A stretch of 64,000 bases of DNA from Ailurus styani (lineage: Eukaryota; Chordata; Mammalia; Carnivora; Ailuridae): contig LNAC01000728.1 of NCBI GenBank assembly GCA_002007465.1, positions 186,001 to 250,000 on the forward strand. Reading direction: 5' to 3'. Positions 55,715 through 64,000 of the stretch are shown here, piece by piece. Position 1 is the first letter of the stretch; the number at the start of each line of letters is the position of its first letter. Made by a program: the position numbers and the translations under genes. The notes below the pieces were generated by a model. That model was not told the origin of the DNA and made no database searches. It saw only the letters and a list, made by a program, of their open reading frames with translations.

Positions 55715-55798
55715 AAGACCACTGGATTTGCATGGAGCACTGTGGTGGGTAAACAATGAATCTCGGATCACTGAAAAAAAGAAAAGACCACTGGATTT
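55715..55798 (+). mobile_element. 54-bp LINE-1 3' stub with perfect TSD
   Basis: The insert (55730-55783) reads GCATGGAGCACTGTGGTGGG, then AAACAATGAATCTC, GGATCACTGAAAAAAAGAA. It is flanked by AAGACCACTGGATTT at 55715-55729 and 55784-55798, a perfect 15-bp duplication. The insert resembles a carnivore L1 3' end. Removing it and one duplication copy restores continuity of the host old L1. An exceptionally short retrotransposition event. Confidence 0.85.
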
Positions 55799-56062
55799 TA
55801 CACCGTTTCACAACCAGATACATCTTACAATTGGTACATTAAAAAAAATCTGACATTTTCAAGTGTTTGAAAGGATGAATCAGTAGAATTTCTTCAACAT
55901 TGTGAGAGGATTATAAATTGGTACAGCCACTCTGGAAAGCAGCTTGGCATTACCTTCCAAATTGTACCTTCATATATTCTATGGCCCAACAAATGCACCT
56001 TAGATATATACCAACATCACTCTTGCACATGTAAAAGAGGAGGTGTGTGCATAAAAGTCCAT

Positions 56063-56178
56063 AGCAGCCTTTTTAAAAAAGTTTATTTATTTAAATAAAT
56101 AAATAATGAACTCACAACCCCAAGATCAAGAGTCCAATGCTCTTCTAACTGAGCCAGACAGGCTGCCAACAGCAGCCT
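56063..56178 (-). mobile_element. Old CAN-SINE with intact tRNA-like head, antisense
   Basis: The body (56071-56170) is T/A-rich tail, then GAACTCACAACCCCAAGATC, AAGAGTCCAATGCTC, TTCTAACTGAGCCAGACAGG. The reverse complement reads as a tRNA-like segment (CCTGTCTGGCTCAGTTAGAA, GAGCATTGGACTCTTGATC, GGGGTTGTGAGTTC). Duplication AGCAGCCT at 56063-56070 and 56171-56178. A different, older subfamily from the mustelid-type copies; it lacks the usual middle. Confidence 0.85.
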
Positions 56179-56554
56179 TATTTTTAATTGCAAAAGCTGG
56201 ATGGACACCTATCAACAGAAGAACTGACAAAGTATGGACAGAGCACTTTTACACAGTAGTCCAAAAAGGTGAGCTACAGCAATATATGACAGTAGGGATT
56301 CCCCTTAATAATATAAAATTAAATAAAAGCAAAGGAAGTTACTAAATATTCCATATAGGATTCCATATAGGATGGCATGATGTATTCCTGTAAAGTTAAA
56401 AATTATTAAAGAAGATAAATATGTTTAAAGAATATATGGAGACGCAATAAAATATAGCAAAGAAATGAACATGGGACTTAGGATGCCAATTTCTTAGTGT
56501 CTAGGGAAGCAGTTTCAAAGGTTCAATTGAGATGTGTTTGACAACGGCATTGAT

Positions 56555-56765
56555 CCATTTATTCCTTTATTCATTTCAACAAATAATTAAATTAAATTAA
56601 ATATTTATATATTAGCTTCTGTCAAATTATAAAAAATAAGCACTGTTAAGTGAAGCACTAGGGTAAGTATAGAGGAGAAAAATAGAAAAGACAGATAGGA
56701 CTCTTGTCTTCATGGGGCCTACATTCTAATTTGAGAAGAGCTCTGGAGAAGACTAGGATTTATAA
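56555..56765 (-). repeat. L2 3' end, antisense
   Basis: 'TTCCTTTATTCATTTCAACA', 'AAGCACTAGGGTAAGTATAG', 'GACTCTTGTCTTCATGGGGC', 'CTACATTCTAATTTGAG' match the reverse L2 3' end (TTCATTCAACAAATATTTAT, GTGCTAGGCACTGG, CTGCCCTCATGGAGCTTACA, TTCTAGTGGG). An AAATT repeat lies at 56588-56605. Confidence 0.85.
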
Positions 56766-57077
56766 GTCCTTCTATCTGAATTGGATTGATGACATTCCAA
56801 TAGAGTCCACAGAAATGGAAAGAAAGAGCCTTTCAGAATATCCTCCTGTGCGTAACTTCTAAGTTGAGCAGGACCACCTGTAATACAAGTCCAAGTTGGC
56901 AATAAATGGTAAATTCACAGACCCTGAGTGTAACAGGCCCAACTAACACTCAGGACACACGCATGTATCTGCTTATAAGTAGAGAAAATCACAAGAAAAT
57001 ACATGAAGGCACGTGACTACCCTCCACCATTTACTCATGGCTACTCTCCTCCTCCGGCACCAGAAACGGCTGTAATT

Positions 57078-57145
57078 GATGAATTCATTCAACAAGTATT
57101 TCTCGAGTTCCCACTGTATAGGAGTCATCATGCTTGATTTTGAAT
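57078..57145 (-). repeat. L2 3' terminal fragment, antisense
   Basis: 'GAATTCATTCAACAAGTATT', 'TCTCGAGTTCCCACTGTATA' is the reverse L2 3' terminus (CATTCAACAAATATTTATTG, AGCGCCTACTATGTG). Short. Confidence 0.65.
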
Positions 57146-57562
57146 GGTCAAAATTAATGACATGCCCAGCAGCAATGACTAGAAAAGAGATTTGATCTCA
57201 AATGTTGCAGAACTGTGAGTTCACAGGAAACTACATGACGCTTTTCCGCTGACGCATGGAGGTGACAGTTTTCCACAAAGCATAACTCCTTGCCATTTAT
57301 TTGGGGACTTGCCAATTGCTCCATTTTAGGAGCTCCAAAACCTAGCTTGAGTTAATGAAAAGGTGAGAGCTGCATTGGAGACACGAGTGATTCAGGGCAC
57401 AGGCTTCCTGACTGCCCCCCCCCATGTATGACCCCAATCCCTCTGTGGCTCCTCCTCACACTTCTTCAAACCTGGCTTCCTCACACTCACACATTCTGTA
57501 TCTCTAGCTCCCCATCCTCTTGCTCCTCTGGAGAAACTGCGTCAAAGTAGGAATTGCTAATA
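57146..57562. other. No gene recognised
   Basis: Unrecognised sequence with a C9 run at 57416-57424. Confidence 0.4.
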
Positions 57563-58469
57563 GAAATCTCTGTTAATCTGAGACACGTGAGAAAGTGCTC
57601 AACATCACTCGGCATCGGAGAAATACAAATCAAAACCACAGTGAGATACCACCTCACACCAGTCAGAATGGCTAAAAAGAGCTTAGATGTCCATCAACAG
57701 ATGAATGGATAAAGAAGATATGGTGGAACCCTCCTACACTGTTGGTGGGAATGCAAGCTGGTACAGCCACTCTGGAAAGCAGTATGGAGGTTCCTCAAAA
57801 AGTTGAAAATAGAGCTACCCTATGACCCAGCAATCACACTGAGTGTTTACCCTAAAGATACAAATGGGTGTTTACCCTAAAGATACAAATGTAGTGATCC
57901 TTAGGGGCACATGCACCCGAATGTTTATAGCAGCGATGTCCACAATAGCCAAACTATGGAAAGAGCTTAGATGTCCATCAACAGATGAATGGATAAAGAA
58001 GATATGGTATATATATACAATGGAATACTATGCAGCCATCAAAAGAAACGAAATCTTGCCGTTTGCAACGACGTGGATGGAACTAGAGGGTATTATGCTG
58101 AGCGAAATAAGTCAATCAGAGAAAGACAATTATCATATGATCTCTCTGATATGAGGAACTTGAGGGTCAGGGTGGGGGCTTGTGGGGGGTAAGGAGGGAA
58201 AAATAATGAAACAAGATGGGATGGGGAAGGAGACAAACCATAAGAGACTCCTAATCTCACAAAACAAACTGAGGGTTACTGGGGGATGGGAGGGTAGGGA
58301 TAGGGTGGATGGGTTATGGATATTGGGGAGGGTTTGTGCTATAGTGAGTGCTGTGAAAGGTGTAAGCCTGATGATTCACAGACCTGTACCCCTTGGGCAA
58401 ATAATAAAAATAAAAAAATGCTGTAAAAAAAAAAAGAAAAGAAAAGAAAAGAAATCTCTGTTAATCTGA
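57563..58469 (+). mobile_element. Young LINE-1, 5'-truncated, perfect 19-bp TSD, internally rearranged
   Basis: The insert (57582-58450) covers the 3' part of ORF2, the G-rich 3' UTR and an A-rich tail. The duplication GAAATCTCTGTTAATCTGA is perfect (57563-57581 and 58451-58469). ORF2 landmarks run GCTCAACATCACTCGGCATC to GACGTGGATGGAACTAGAGG. Two oddities: a 49-bp segment (57676-57724) is identical to 57960-58008 and replaces the expected sequence, and a 23-bp unit is duplicated in tandem at 57843-57865 and 57868-57890. A 100-codon open remnant of the ORF2 C-terminus persists at 57843-58154 but the element cannot be active. One of the most recent L1 events in the window. Confidence 0.96.
58164..58313 (+). 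other. L1 3' UTR G-rich tracts (G-quadruplex potential)
   Basis: Two G-run clusters: 58164-58189 (G3, G3, G5, G6) and 58273-58313 (G3, G5, G3, G3, G3, G3). G-rich 3' UTR tracts are a known property of mammalian L1. Here they lie on the sense strand of the young element. Confidence 0.8.
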
Positions 58470-60589
58470 ACAGTGGCCCAGGTCAAGAGCTGAGATCATG
58501 ATACCAGGATTTCCACCTCTCCCTGCAGGACAGACTCAGGAAATAGTCTCCACTGCCCAGGCTATAAGATGCCCCCACCCTTAGGGTGAAATACCTGTGG
58601 CTTGTTAATTAGTGAGGGGCTTTACTCAGTCAGAAACTTTTTTGTCTAATTACAACCGGGTGTCAGCGGATCAGACAGGAGGGAATCCGAACTAAAGTTT
58701 GGTTATAAGAATGGATGTTCCACAGAAATTCCTTGACTGGAACAGTGATTCCCGTTATCAGGCATGGAAAAATTGTGCCCCAAGGGGGAGAGCCAAGGAC
58801 TGTCAGCTCAAACTGTGCAAGCAGCAGTTTATTTGTTTTGTGGGTGTTTTTCTCCTTTGTAAACATGTTCTGAGGCCAAGTGATTGGTACATGCTTTATA
58901 AACTGGAAATATAAACACAGACATTCTCTTCCAAAAATGGATCTTTAGGACTTCCCTAGGGAACTTGCTCCTATTGTTTGTTCTGAATTCTGAACCAGCA
59001 TTAGTGAAAACGTTACACCTCTAATATTTGGAGTGTGAATCCCCACATCAAAGAGAAAGAAATGCTGAAAAGGTTTTGAGGCACCCTGTTAGATTCTAAA
59101 AGCCTTTCCGCTTCTAGCGAGGACAGTCCACTTACGGGACATGTTTTAAAGAGGCAGGAAGGAGGAGGAAAACAGATCTGGGTGGGTGGGTGGAGGGGAT
59201 GGGGACGAGCTGGTGCCAAAGACCATTCTCCTTCAACCACACGCTCTCAGGTCTCTGATCATGCCAACTGGTATTTCAGTTTTCCACGCCATTGCCTGTG
59301 CGCTTCTTTTTTTTTTTTTTCCTCATAACACAACACCTTCTTCTAACCTGGATGTGGCTGCTTTTAAAAGCTGTTTTGTGAGACACTAGAAGTATTAATG
59401 GAGCATCCTAAATACCAAGTAAATTGAAGGCTTCACCAAATTATTCACTTCTAAGTAAATGGTCTTTTTGCAAATAAGATGGTTCCTCCCTACCAGTTTA
59501 CAAAGGGTTGGCTTAGAGTCCGGCTGTTGGTACATCTGTTCTTAGCTCAAAAGCTGTCTCCCCTTTCTTCCTTAAATGATATTATTCATCTGGACAAGAG
59601 AATTACAATATTTAAATGGTCCTGGAAGAAGAACAATGAGTTTGGGGAAAGCTTTTAGCATGTGTTGTCAAGCGAATGCACTCAAGTGTTCAGAAATAGT
59701 TCCTCCTTAAGCATCTTCCTTCCAGAAGATGGAGGGCAGGGCCTTGAGGATCTCTTATGTAAACATTGCCCTGTTTGGAGGCCCCCCTGGGGTTTCCCTA
59801 GAGGGGCATATTTATTGCAAATGTCTAGGTTTCTATTTTAGGTTTATAATACACATCCTTTGTCATTTGGCTTTGAATCGCACATACATAATGGAGACAC
59901 ATACAACGTCCTGGTAGTTTTTATGCTTAGTCAATCGGCATTTAACTGCAGGTACCACCCAACCGAATTTTACATTTACTAAATCAGACACCATGAATAG
60001 CGTATGCTGCCCCATTTCTCACCACTCCCCCAACTCCCTCCCAACCGCAATCAACACGATAGAAATATAGCTTACCCTAATGCAGAAGGAAGCGGGGCTC
60101 TAGCCTACTCCACAAAAAAACAATCCGTTAAATATTTCCCTACCCTCACCACTCTCATACTGAGATTGGTACGTGTTTGCACTTTTCTCACAGACATCAG
60201 TGTCAGCCACAGTCTTCCCCTCCTGTCTATCCCCTGTGTTCCTCTTCACTGAATTAAACCCTGCACTGATGATTCACACCCCCCACCCATTGGTTCTCAG
60301 CCTCCTTAAATCTCCTGGCCCTTAAGCACAGCCTATTTCAGCCAGCCTCTAGCAGGGCCAACCTCTGGCTTTCATTATTAGGCAAACGTATGTCTACGTG
60401 TAATAAACCATGTAATAAACCAAACCCCCCACTCTTCGGATTTAATCCACCTTCTCCAGTCCTAACCGCAGAAATCTAGCATGAGTTCTTGGTTTCTCAC
60501 AAATCTTTCTGACCACTTTCAGGTCTCCATCTCAAATGGAAACTCACTGACAATGACTCCAACGTCCTACAGGTTCCGACCTCTGTGCC
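58470..60589. other. 2.1-kb single-copy-like stretch, no gene recognised
   Basis: No repeat or gene recognised. A strong G-run motif lies at 59180-59203 and a T14 run at 59307-59320. Open frames up to about 80 codons look random. Confidence 0.45.
59180..59203 (+). other. G-quadruplex motif
   Basis: GGGTGGGTGGGTGGAGGGG followed by ATGGGG gives at least four G3 runs with one-base loops, the most stable loop class for G-quadruplexes. It is not part of a repeat I recognise. Confidence 0.8.
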
Positions 60590-60910
60590 TTAGCTCAAAT
60601 GGGGTCCACAGCACCTGTCTCTGTTCATTCCAATCCTAGATATATTGAAAAGTCAATGTAAATTACCATTGCCTTCATAAAGCCTTCTTTGATGCCATGC
60701 TGGCAAGTTTCACCTTGCCTTCCCCCAGCTCCTCACAGTACTTGAATGCATTTGTATAGCAGATGGCACGTCTTCTCCAGCACCTTAGAGTTTATCCCTT
60801 TGTTGGACTATTTGAAAATAGGGACAGAATTTTGTTCCCATTAGATGCAAACAATACTTACTAAAATATGTTTATATAGTAAGTATTCACTGAATATTTT
60901 TCCAATAAAA
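60590..60910 (+). repeat. L2 LINE 3' part, sense
   Basis: 'ACCATTGCCTTCATAAAGCC', 'TTCTTTGATGCCATGCTGGC', 'TTAGAGTTTATCCCTTTGTT', 'ATAGGGACAGAATTTTGTTC' and 'GTAAGTATTCACTGAATATT' follow the L2 3' region (AAGCCTTCCCTGACC, CTAGATTGTAAGCTCC, GGGCAGGGACC, GTAGGTGCTCAATAAATATT). Confidence 0.75.
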
Positions 60911-61099
60911 TATTGATTGTTGTTTACCAAGTACAGACCTAGATTATTGAAACTTTCTCAGATATAAACATTCTTATTCTCCAGTTAAAAATAAGTAAAA
61001 TGGTATTAAATAGGACTATATTTTGTTCAACTAAGCCATACCCATGGACCTCAATTAATTTGTCTCTACAGCAAACAGTGCTGAGGTTGGTAAATGAGA

Positions 61100-61455
61100 T
61101 CACATCTAAGACACTGACCCATGGAACCCTTAAAGAATGGATCTCACTCTGTCACCTCTTTCAAGTCTTTGCTTAAATGTCAGCTTTTCAGTGAGGTCTA
61201 CTCTGACCAACCTGTTAAAAATCATAGCTCCTCCCAAAGCAGACATTGACCAGCCCCCTTTCTCTGCCTCGTTTTCCAAAGCACTTATCGTTTCCATGCA
61301 CATAATCTACTTTGCTATTTTATTTATTGTTTATTTTTCCCCGCTGGAATAGAAGTTCAGCAAAGGCAGAAAGTGTGTCTGTTTTTTACTGCTCTATGTG
61401 GAGCCCTAGAACAGTGCCTGACATGTAGTAGCTGCTTAGTAAATACTTGTCTTTG
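61100..61455 (+). repeat. L2 LINE 3' part, sense, well preserved
   Basis: 'GTCTTTGCTTAAATGTCAGC', 'TTTTCAGTGAGGTCTACTCT', 'GACCAACCTGTTAAAAATCA', 'GGCAGAAAGTGTGTCTGTTT', 'AGAACAGTGCCTGACATGTA' and 'GTAGCTGCTTAGTAAATACT' are textbook L2 3'-end landmarks in order. Confidence 0.93.
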
Positions 61456-62334
61456 TCAATAATATCGTGGTCAGTGGTATACTTAGTATATTTGAGACAG
61501 ACAGAAGATCAGTTTTTACACTCATTTCTTCTACATGGCAAAATTAGTTTCATTTACTGTCAGGAAATAAATAATAAGATAGAAGACAGTGACAATACAT
61601 ATTGTATTAAAGTATGTAATCATTCATAAAAATAAAATTAATAGTATAGTTCAAAAAAGAAAAAAATGCACGACTATTTATTTCACAGCTATTAAATTTA
61701 CCTAGCCATTTGAACTTTGATTGTTTAGTTATAGCCTGATATAAAAATAGTTTATTTAAATAATTGTCCAGTAACAAGAAAGCAAACTTTAATGTAAACA
61801 AAAGATTTCAGAAAGCACAATGACTAAGTCATATATTTGACGTAATGTTTTACTTTACTGATTCATTCTTTAGTTTTGCAAAAACTAACAATTTTAAAAA
61901 ATACATTGCAATCTTAAAGATATTATTCAAACTCAGTAAGATACCTATGTATGAACCAAAATATGTACTTATCAAATGAAAACATCACATCTCTGTGATA
62001 TAGCCTGCACTCTGATTCACCGATTTATATTTTAAAAATAAATAAAAATCCCAAGCAGTCACAGAAATCACTCAAATTCTGTTTCTTTGTCTTCAAAAAT
62101 CATGATGTTATCATTGTTTATTTCAATTATACTGCTTAAACACCAGAATATCTAGAAGGAAAAAATTGTATCTAAATGAGTTCTAGAAATTCTGAACCAT
62201 TAGGCCTGCATTTCTGAAACAAACACATGTAACTGAATATGTGTCAGGACCCACTTAACAATAAGCAGTTCTCTGAATTAACATTATGTAGAATGCTTAC
62301 TAGAAAAAAAGTAAAACAAAGAACCACATTTGAG
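61456..62334. other. AT-rich sequence, no gene recognised
   Basis: AT-rich with no recognised family. Confidence 0.45.
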
Positions 62335-62570
62335 CCTTCTATATACACATATGTGAGTTTTTATATTATATATTCTTTAGTATATATTTACTGTAAACTG
62401 TTATAAATGTTATATTTATTTATGTAATATATAATATTTAAATTAATATGCATTTATATTAATATTTATATTAAATTTTATAAAGATTTATATATTAACC
62501 AGTATAAATATATACCTGTATATAACATATAAACAATAAATTATTGATAAATAATACCTCATTATGAGTA
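62335..62570. other. Very AT-rich tract
   Basis: Almost only A and T, with repeated TATATTTA, ATATTTAT and TTAATAT motifs. Likely a low-stability or recombination-prone tract; no element assigned. Confidence 0.75.
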
Positions 62571-62749
62571 TATTATTACATGTACACTATACGGATATCT
62601 AATTAAAATCATGTAGTATTTGCAACAATTGTTTGGAATTTATAGCAACAAAATACTTTTTTCAGGGAGGAGTATTTTATCACTGATACTATTTAGAATT
62701 GCTGGTGCGTGGTGATAATCAAAGTGGACCTATTTTTAATCTGTTCTTT

Positions 62750-62915
62750 TATTGCATTTCTATTTACACATTTATATGCCTCTCTACAGACTTTGCCCAC
62801 TTTTAGTTGCTATCTCTGCCCTGCTCTCGTTAGACTACTGGTTGTTCGTATTTACCCTTCATTCCCAGTGCCCAGCAAAGCCTTGCATTTGGCAAGTGGT
62901 CCATGAATGGTAAAT
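62750..62915 (+). repeat. L2 3' end, sense (diverged)
   Basis: 'GACTACTGGTTGTTCGTATT', 'TACCCTTCATTCCCAGTGCC', 'CAGCAAAGCCTTGCATTTGG', 'CAAGTGGTCCATGAATGG' resemble the L2 3' UTR ('GTATCCCCAGCGCCTAGCAC', 'AGTGCCTGGCACATAGTAGG', 'TGCTCAATAAATG'). Confidence 0.6.
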
Positions 62916-64000
62916 GCATCCCACTGCCTACAGTTAATTTAAGTGAAAAGTTTAAAGTGAAGAGGGGTAGTCTTGAGGAAAGCATCTCAATGCAGTGAGC
63001 TTTTCCTCTCTAGAGGCCTGGGGTAAGAAGTCAGAAGTGAGGAGATCATCCGTTCAATTCAACCTCTGCAGTGATATGAGAGTGCACAGTTCCCAAACCA
63101 TCTAGAACCCGAAATGCTCTGTCCCTCTGCCAGTCCAGCTGGAACCATCCGTCTTCTCCAGGAGGACCGGTGGCAGCTCGGGGATTCTCCCTGGGCATGG
63201 GCATTGGGATTCCGAAGGACAAGAGCTCTGAGGTTCTTTGCCAGGGCAGGGGCAGCCAGAGTTCTCAAGGTCCAGGACTATATTAGGAAATATATTCACC
63301 AGGGGAACAATAAACATGTTTGTTTTCTTCCAGCACAGTCTGCTGGGCTTATCTCAGACACCTCCCTTTCTTCAGCAGAATCACAGTCCTGGGAGGACTG
63401 TTCCCTTGGGGTTAGGGAAGTTTTTCCTCTGCCTAACTGAGGTCTCGCCCTTGGTATTTGTGAAATCATTTCAAAAGAAATGATTTCTCTGAGACCAACA
63501 GATAGTTTCTTAAAAATCAAATGTGAACAGCCACGCAAAGGAGGCTTTCCTGAAGGTGAGTGTTTTAGGTTTATTGCCTGTCACTTATTTGCTGAAGTAG
63601 CATCAGAGGATATCTTCTTTACAGTCCTCCTAACTAATCTTGCTGGATCTTCATCATTGTGCTTACGGTCATAGGAACTCTATGCCATGGGGGAGAAAGA
63701 AGATATGAGACCATGTCCTTGATACTGCTCATCATTTATAGCCCTCGGTGCTTAAAGCAATGCTTTGAACCAGAGGGACATGAGCGTGCTAATCAGAAAC
63801 CACCATGTTCCTCCTACACACCCATGGCCCAGTCACACCTGCTCTTCAGAGTTTTTCTTCCTCGTACTTTTCATGAAATATGACACAACCCATGAATTTC
63901 TGGCCACTTGTTATTTCTGGTTATTGGCACTTAGTTTTCTGCTAGTCACAAAACTGTATTTTCATTAATTAAAATGTCCAATCATACATAGCAAAAGAAC
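62916..64000. other. Single-copy-like sequence, no gene recognised
   Basis: No recognisable repeat or gene. Overlapping open frames on both strands at 63059-63538 share the same bases and reach about 108 codons, with no domain. Confidence 0.45.

Larger units (their letters stand above)
55650..56475 (+). mobile_element. Old LINE-1 ORF2 3' part with two nested insertions
   Basis: 'AGGTGATCAGTATCATTAGT', 'CTTAATCAAGACCACTGGAT', 'AATTGGTACAGCCACTCTGG', 'AAAGCAGCTTGGCATTACCT', 'AAGTCCATAGCAGCC' and 'AAAGCTGGATGGACACCTAT' are L1 ORF2 landmarks in order. A 54-bp L1 stub (55730-55783) and a SINE (56071-56170) interrupt it. Right end diverged. Confidence 0.82.

Noticed and set aside
56071..56170. tRNA-like segment that could look like a tRNA gene
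   Set aside because: It is the tRNA-derived head of a CAN-SINE with an A-rich tail and a short duplication; no complete cloverleaf with proper acceptor pairing is present.
57843..58154. 103-codon open frame resembling the C-terminal part of L1 ORF2
   Set aside because: It is a 5'-truncated retrotransposon remnant beginning inside an out-of-frame duplication; not a gene.
1..64000. CRISPR arrays, operons, phage or plasmid genes
   Set aside because: No regularly spaced repeats with unique spacers, no prokaryotic gene organisation; repeat content is that of a mammalian nuclear genome.

Overview
The window looks like nuclear DNA of a carnivoran mammal, most likely a mustelid (ferret, mink, marten, badger or otter type). 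The main evidence is a set of tRNA-derived CAN-SINEs of about 200 bp. Several carry the 'GGTTAAAGCCTCTGCC' head and the 'CTGCCTGCCTCTCTGCC' CT-rich 3' part that I associate with mustelid copies. There are also young LINE-1 3' ends of carnivore type, and ancient MIR, L2 and hAT-type copies found in all placental mammals. The family assignment to Mustelidae is an inference from memory of these repeats.

I found no protein-coding gene, exon, functional tRNA, snRNA or CRISPR array. The longest open frames are about 130-140 codons, have no recognisable domain, often overlap repeats or simple sequence, and are the length expected by chance in 64 kb. The window is best read as intergenic or deep intronic DNA. 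Its content is transposable-element remnants, microsatellites and unannotated single-copy sequence.

Layout. 1-11 kb: mostly single-copy with a few MIR, L2, MER5A-like and L1 fragments, and no CAN-SINE. 11-19.5 kb: dense young retrotransposons (six SINEs, several L1 3' ends, old L1), including a head-to-head SINE pair at 11.76-12.38 kb. 19.6-27.4 kb: a palindromic DNA-transposon relic, a 1.1-kb antisense L2, two SINEs, several MIRs, a possible class III ERV remnant and an hAT relic. 27-33 kb: mostly unclassified, with an unidentified 125-bp direct repeat present twice. 33-37 kb: MIRs, an L1 3' end, one fresh SINE and very AT-rich DNA. 37-49 kb: a MITE-like element, L2, MIRs, an old L1, a HAL1/L1-like stretch, an L2 split by another repeat, and two SINEs. 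49.3-54 kb: repeat-poor. 54-58.5 kb: nested retrotransposons, including a 54-bp L1 stub with perfect target-site duplications and a younger 869-bp L1 that carries an internal self-templated patch. 58.5-64 kb: single-copy sequence, a G-quadruplex motif, L2 fragments and AT-rich DNA.

No novel multi-gene system is visible. The items most worth a second look are the rearranged L1 at 57.6-58.5 kb, the very short L1 insertion at 55.7 kb, the exceptionally long split poly(A) tail at 54.1-54.2 kb, the unidentified direct repeat at 31.2 and 32.5 kb, the inverted SINE pair at 12 kb, and the repeat-poor 49.3-54 kb block.
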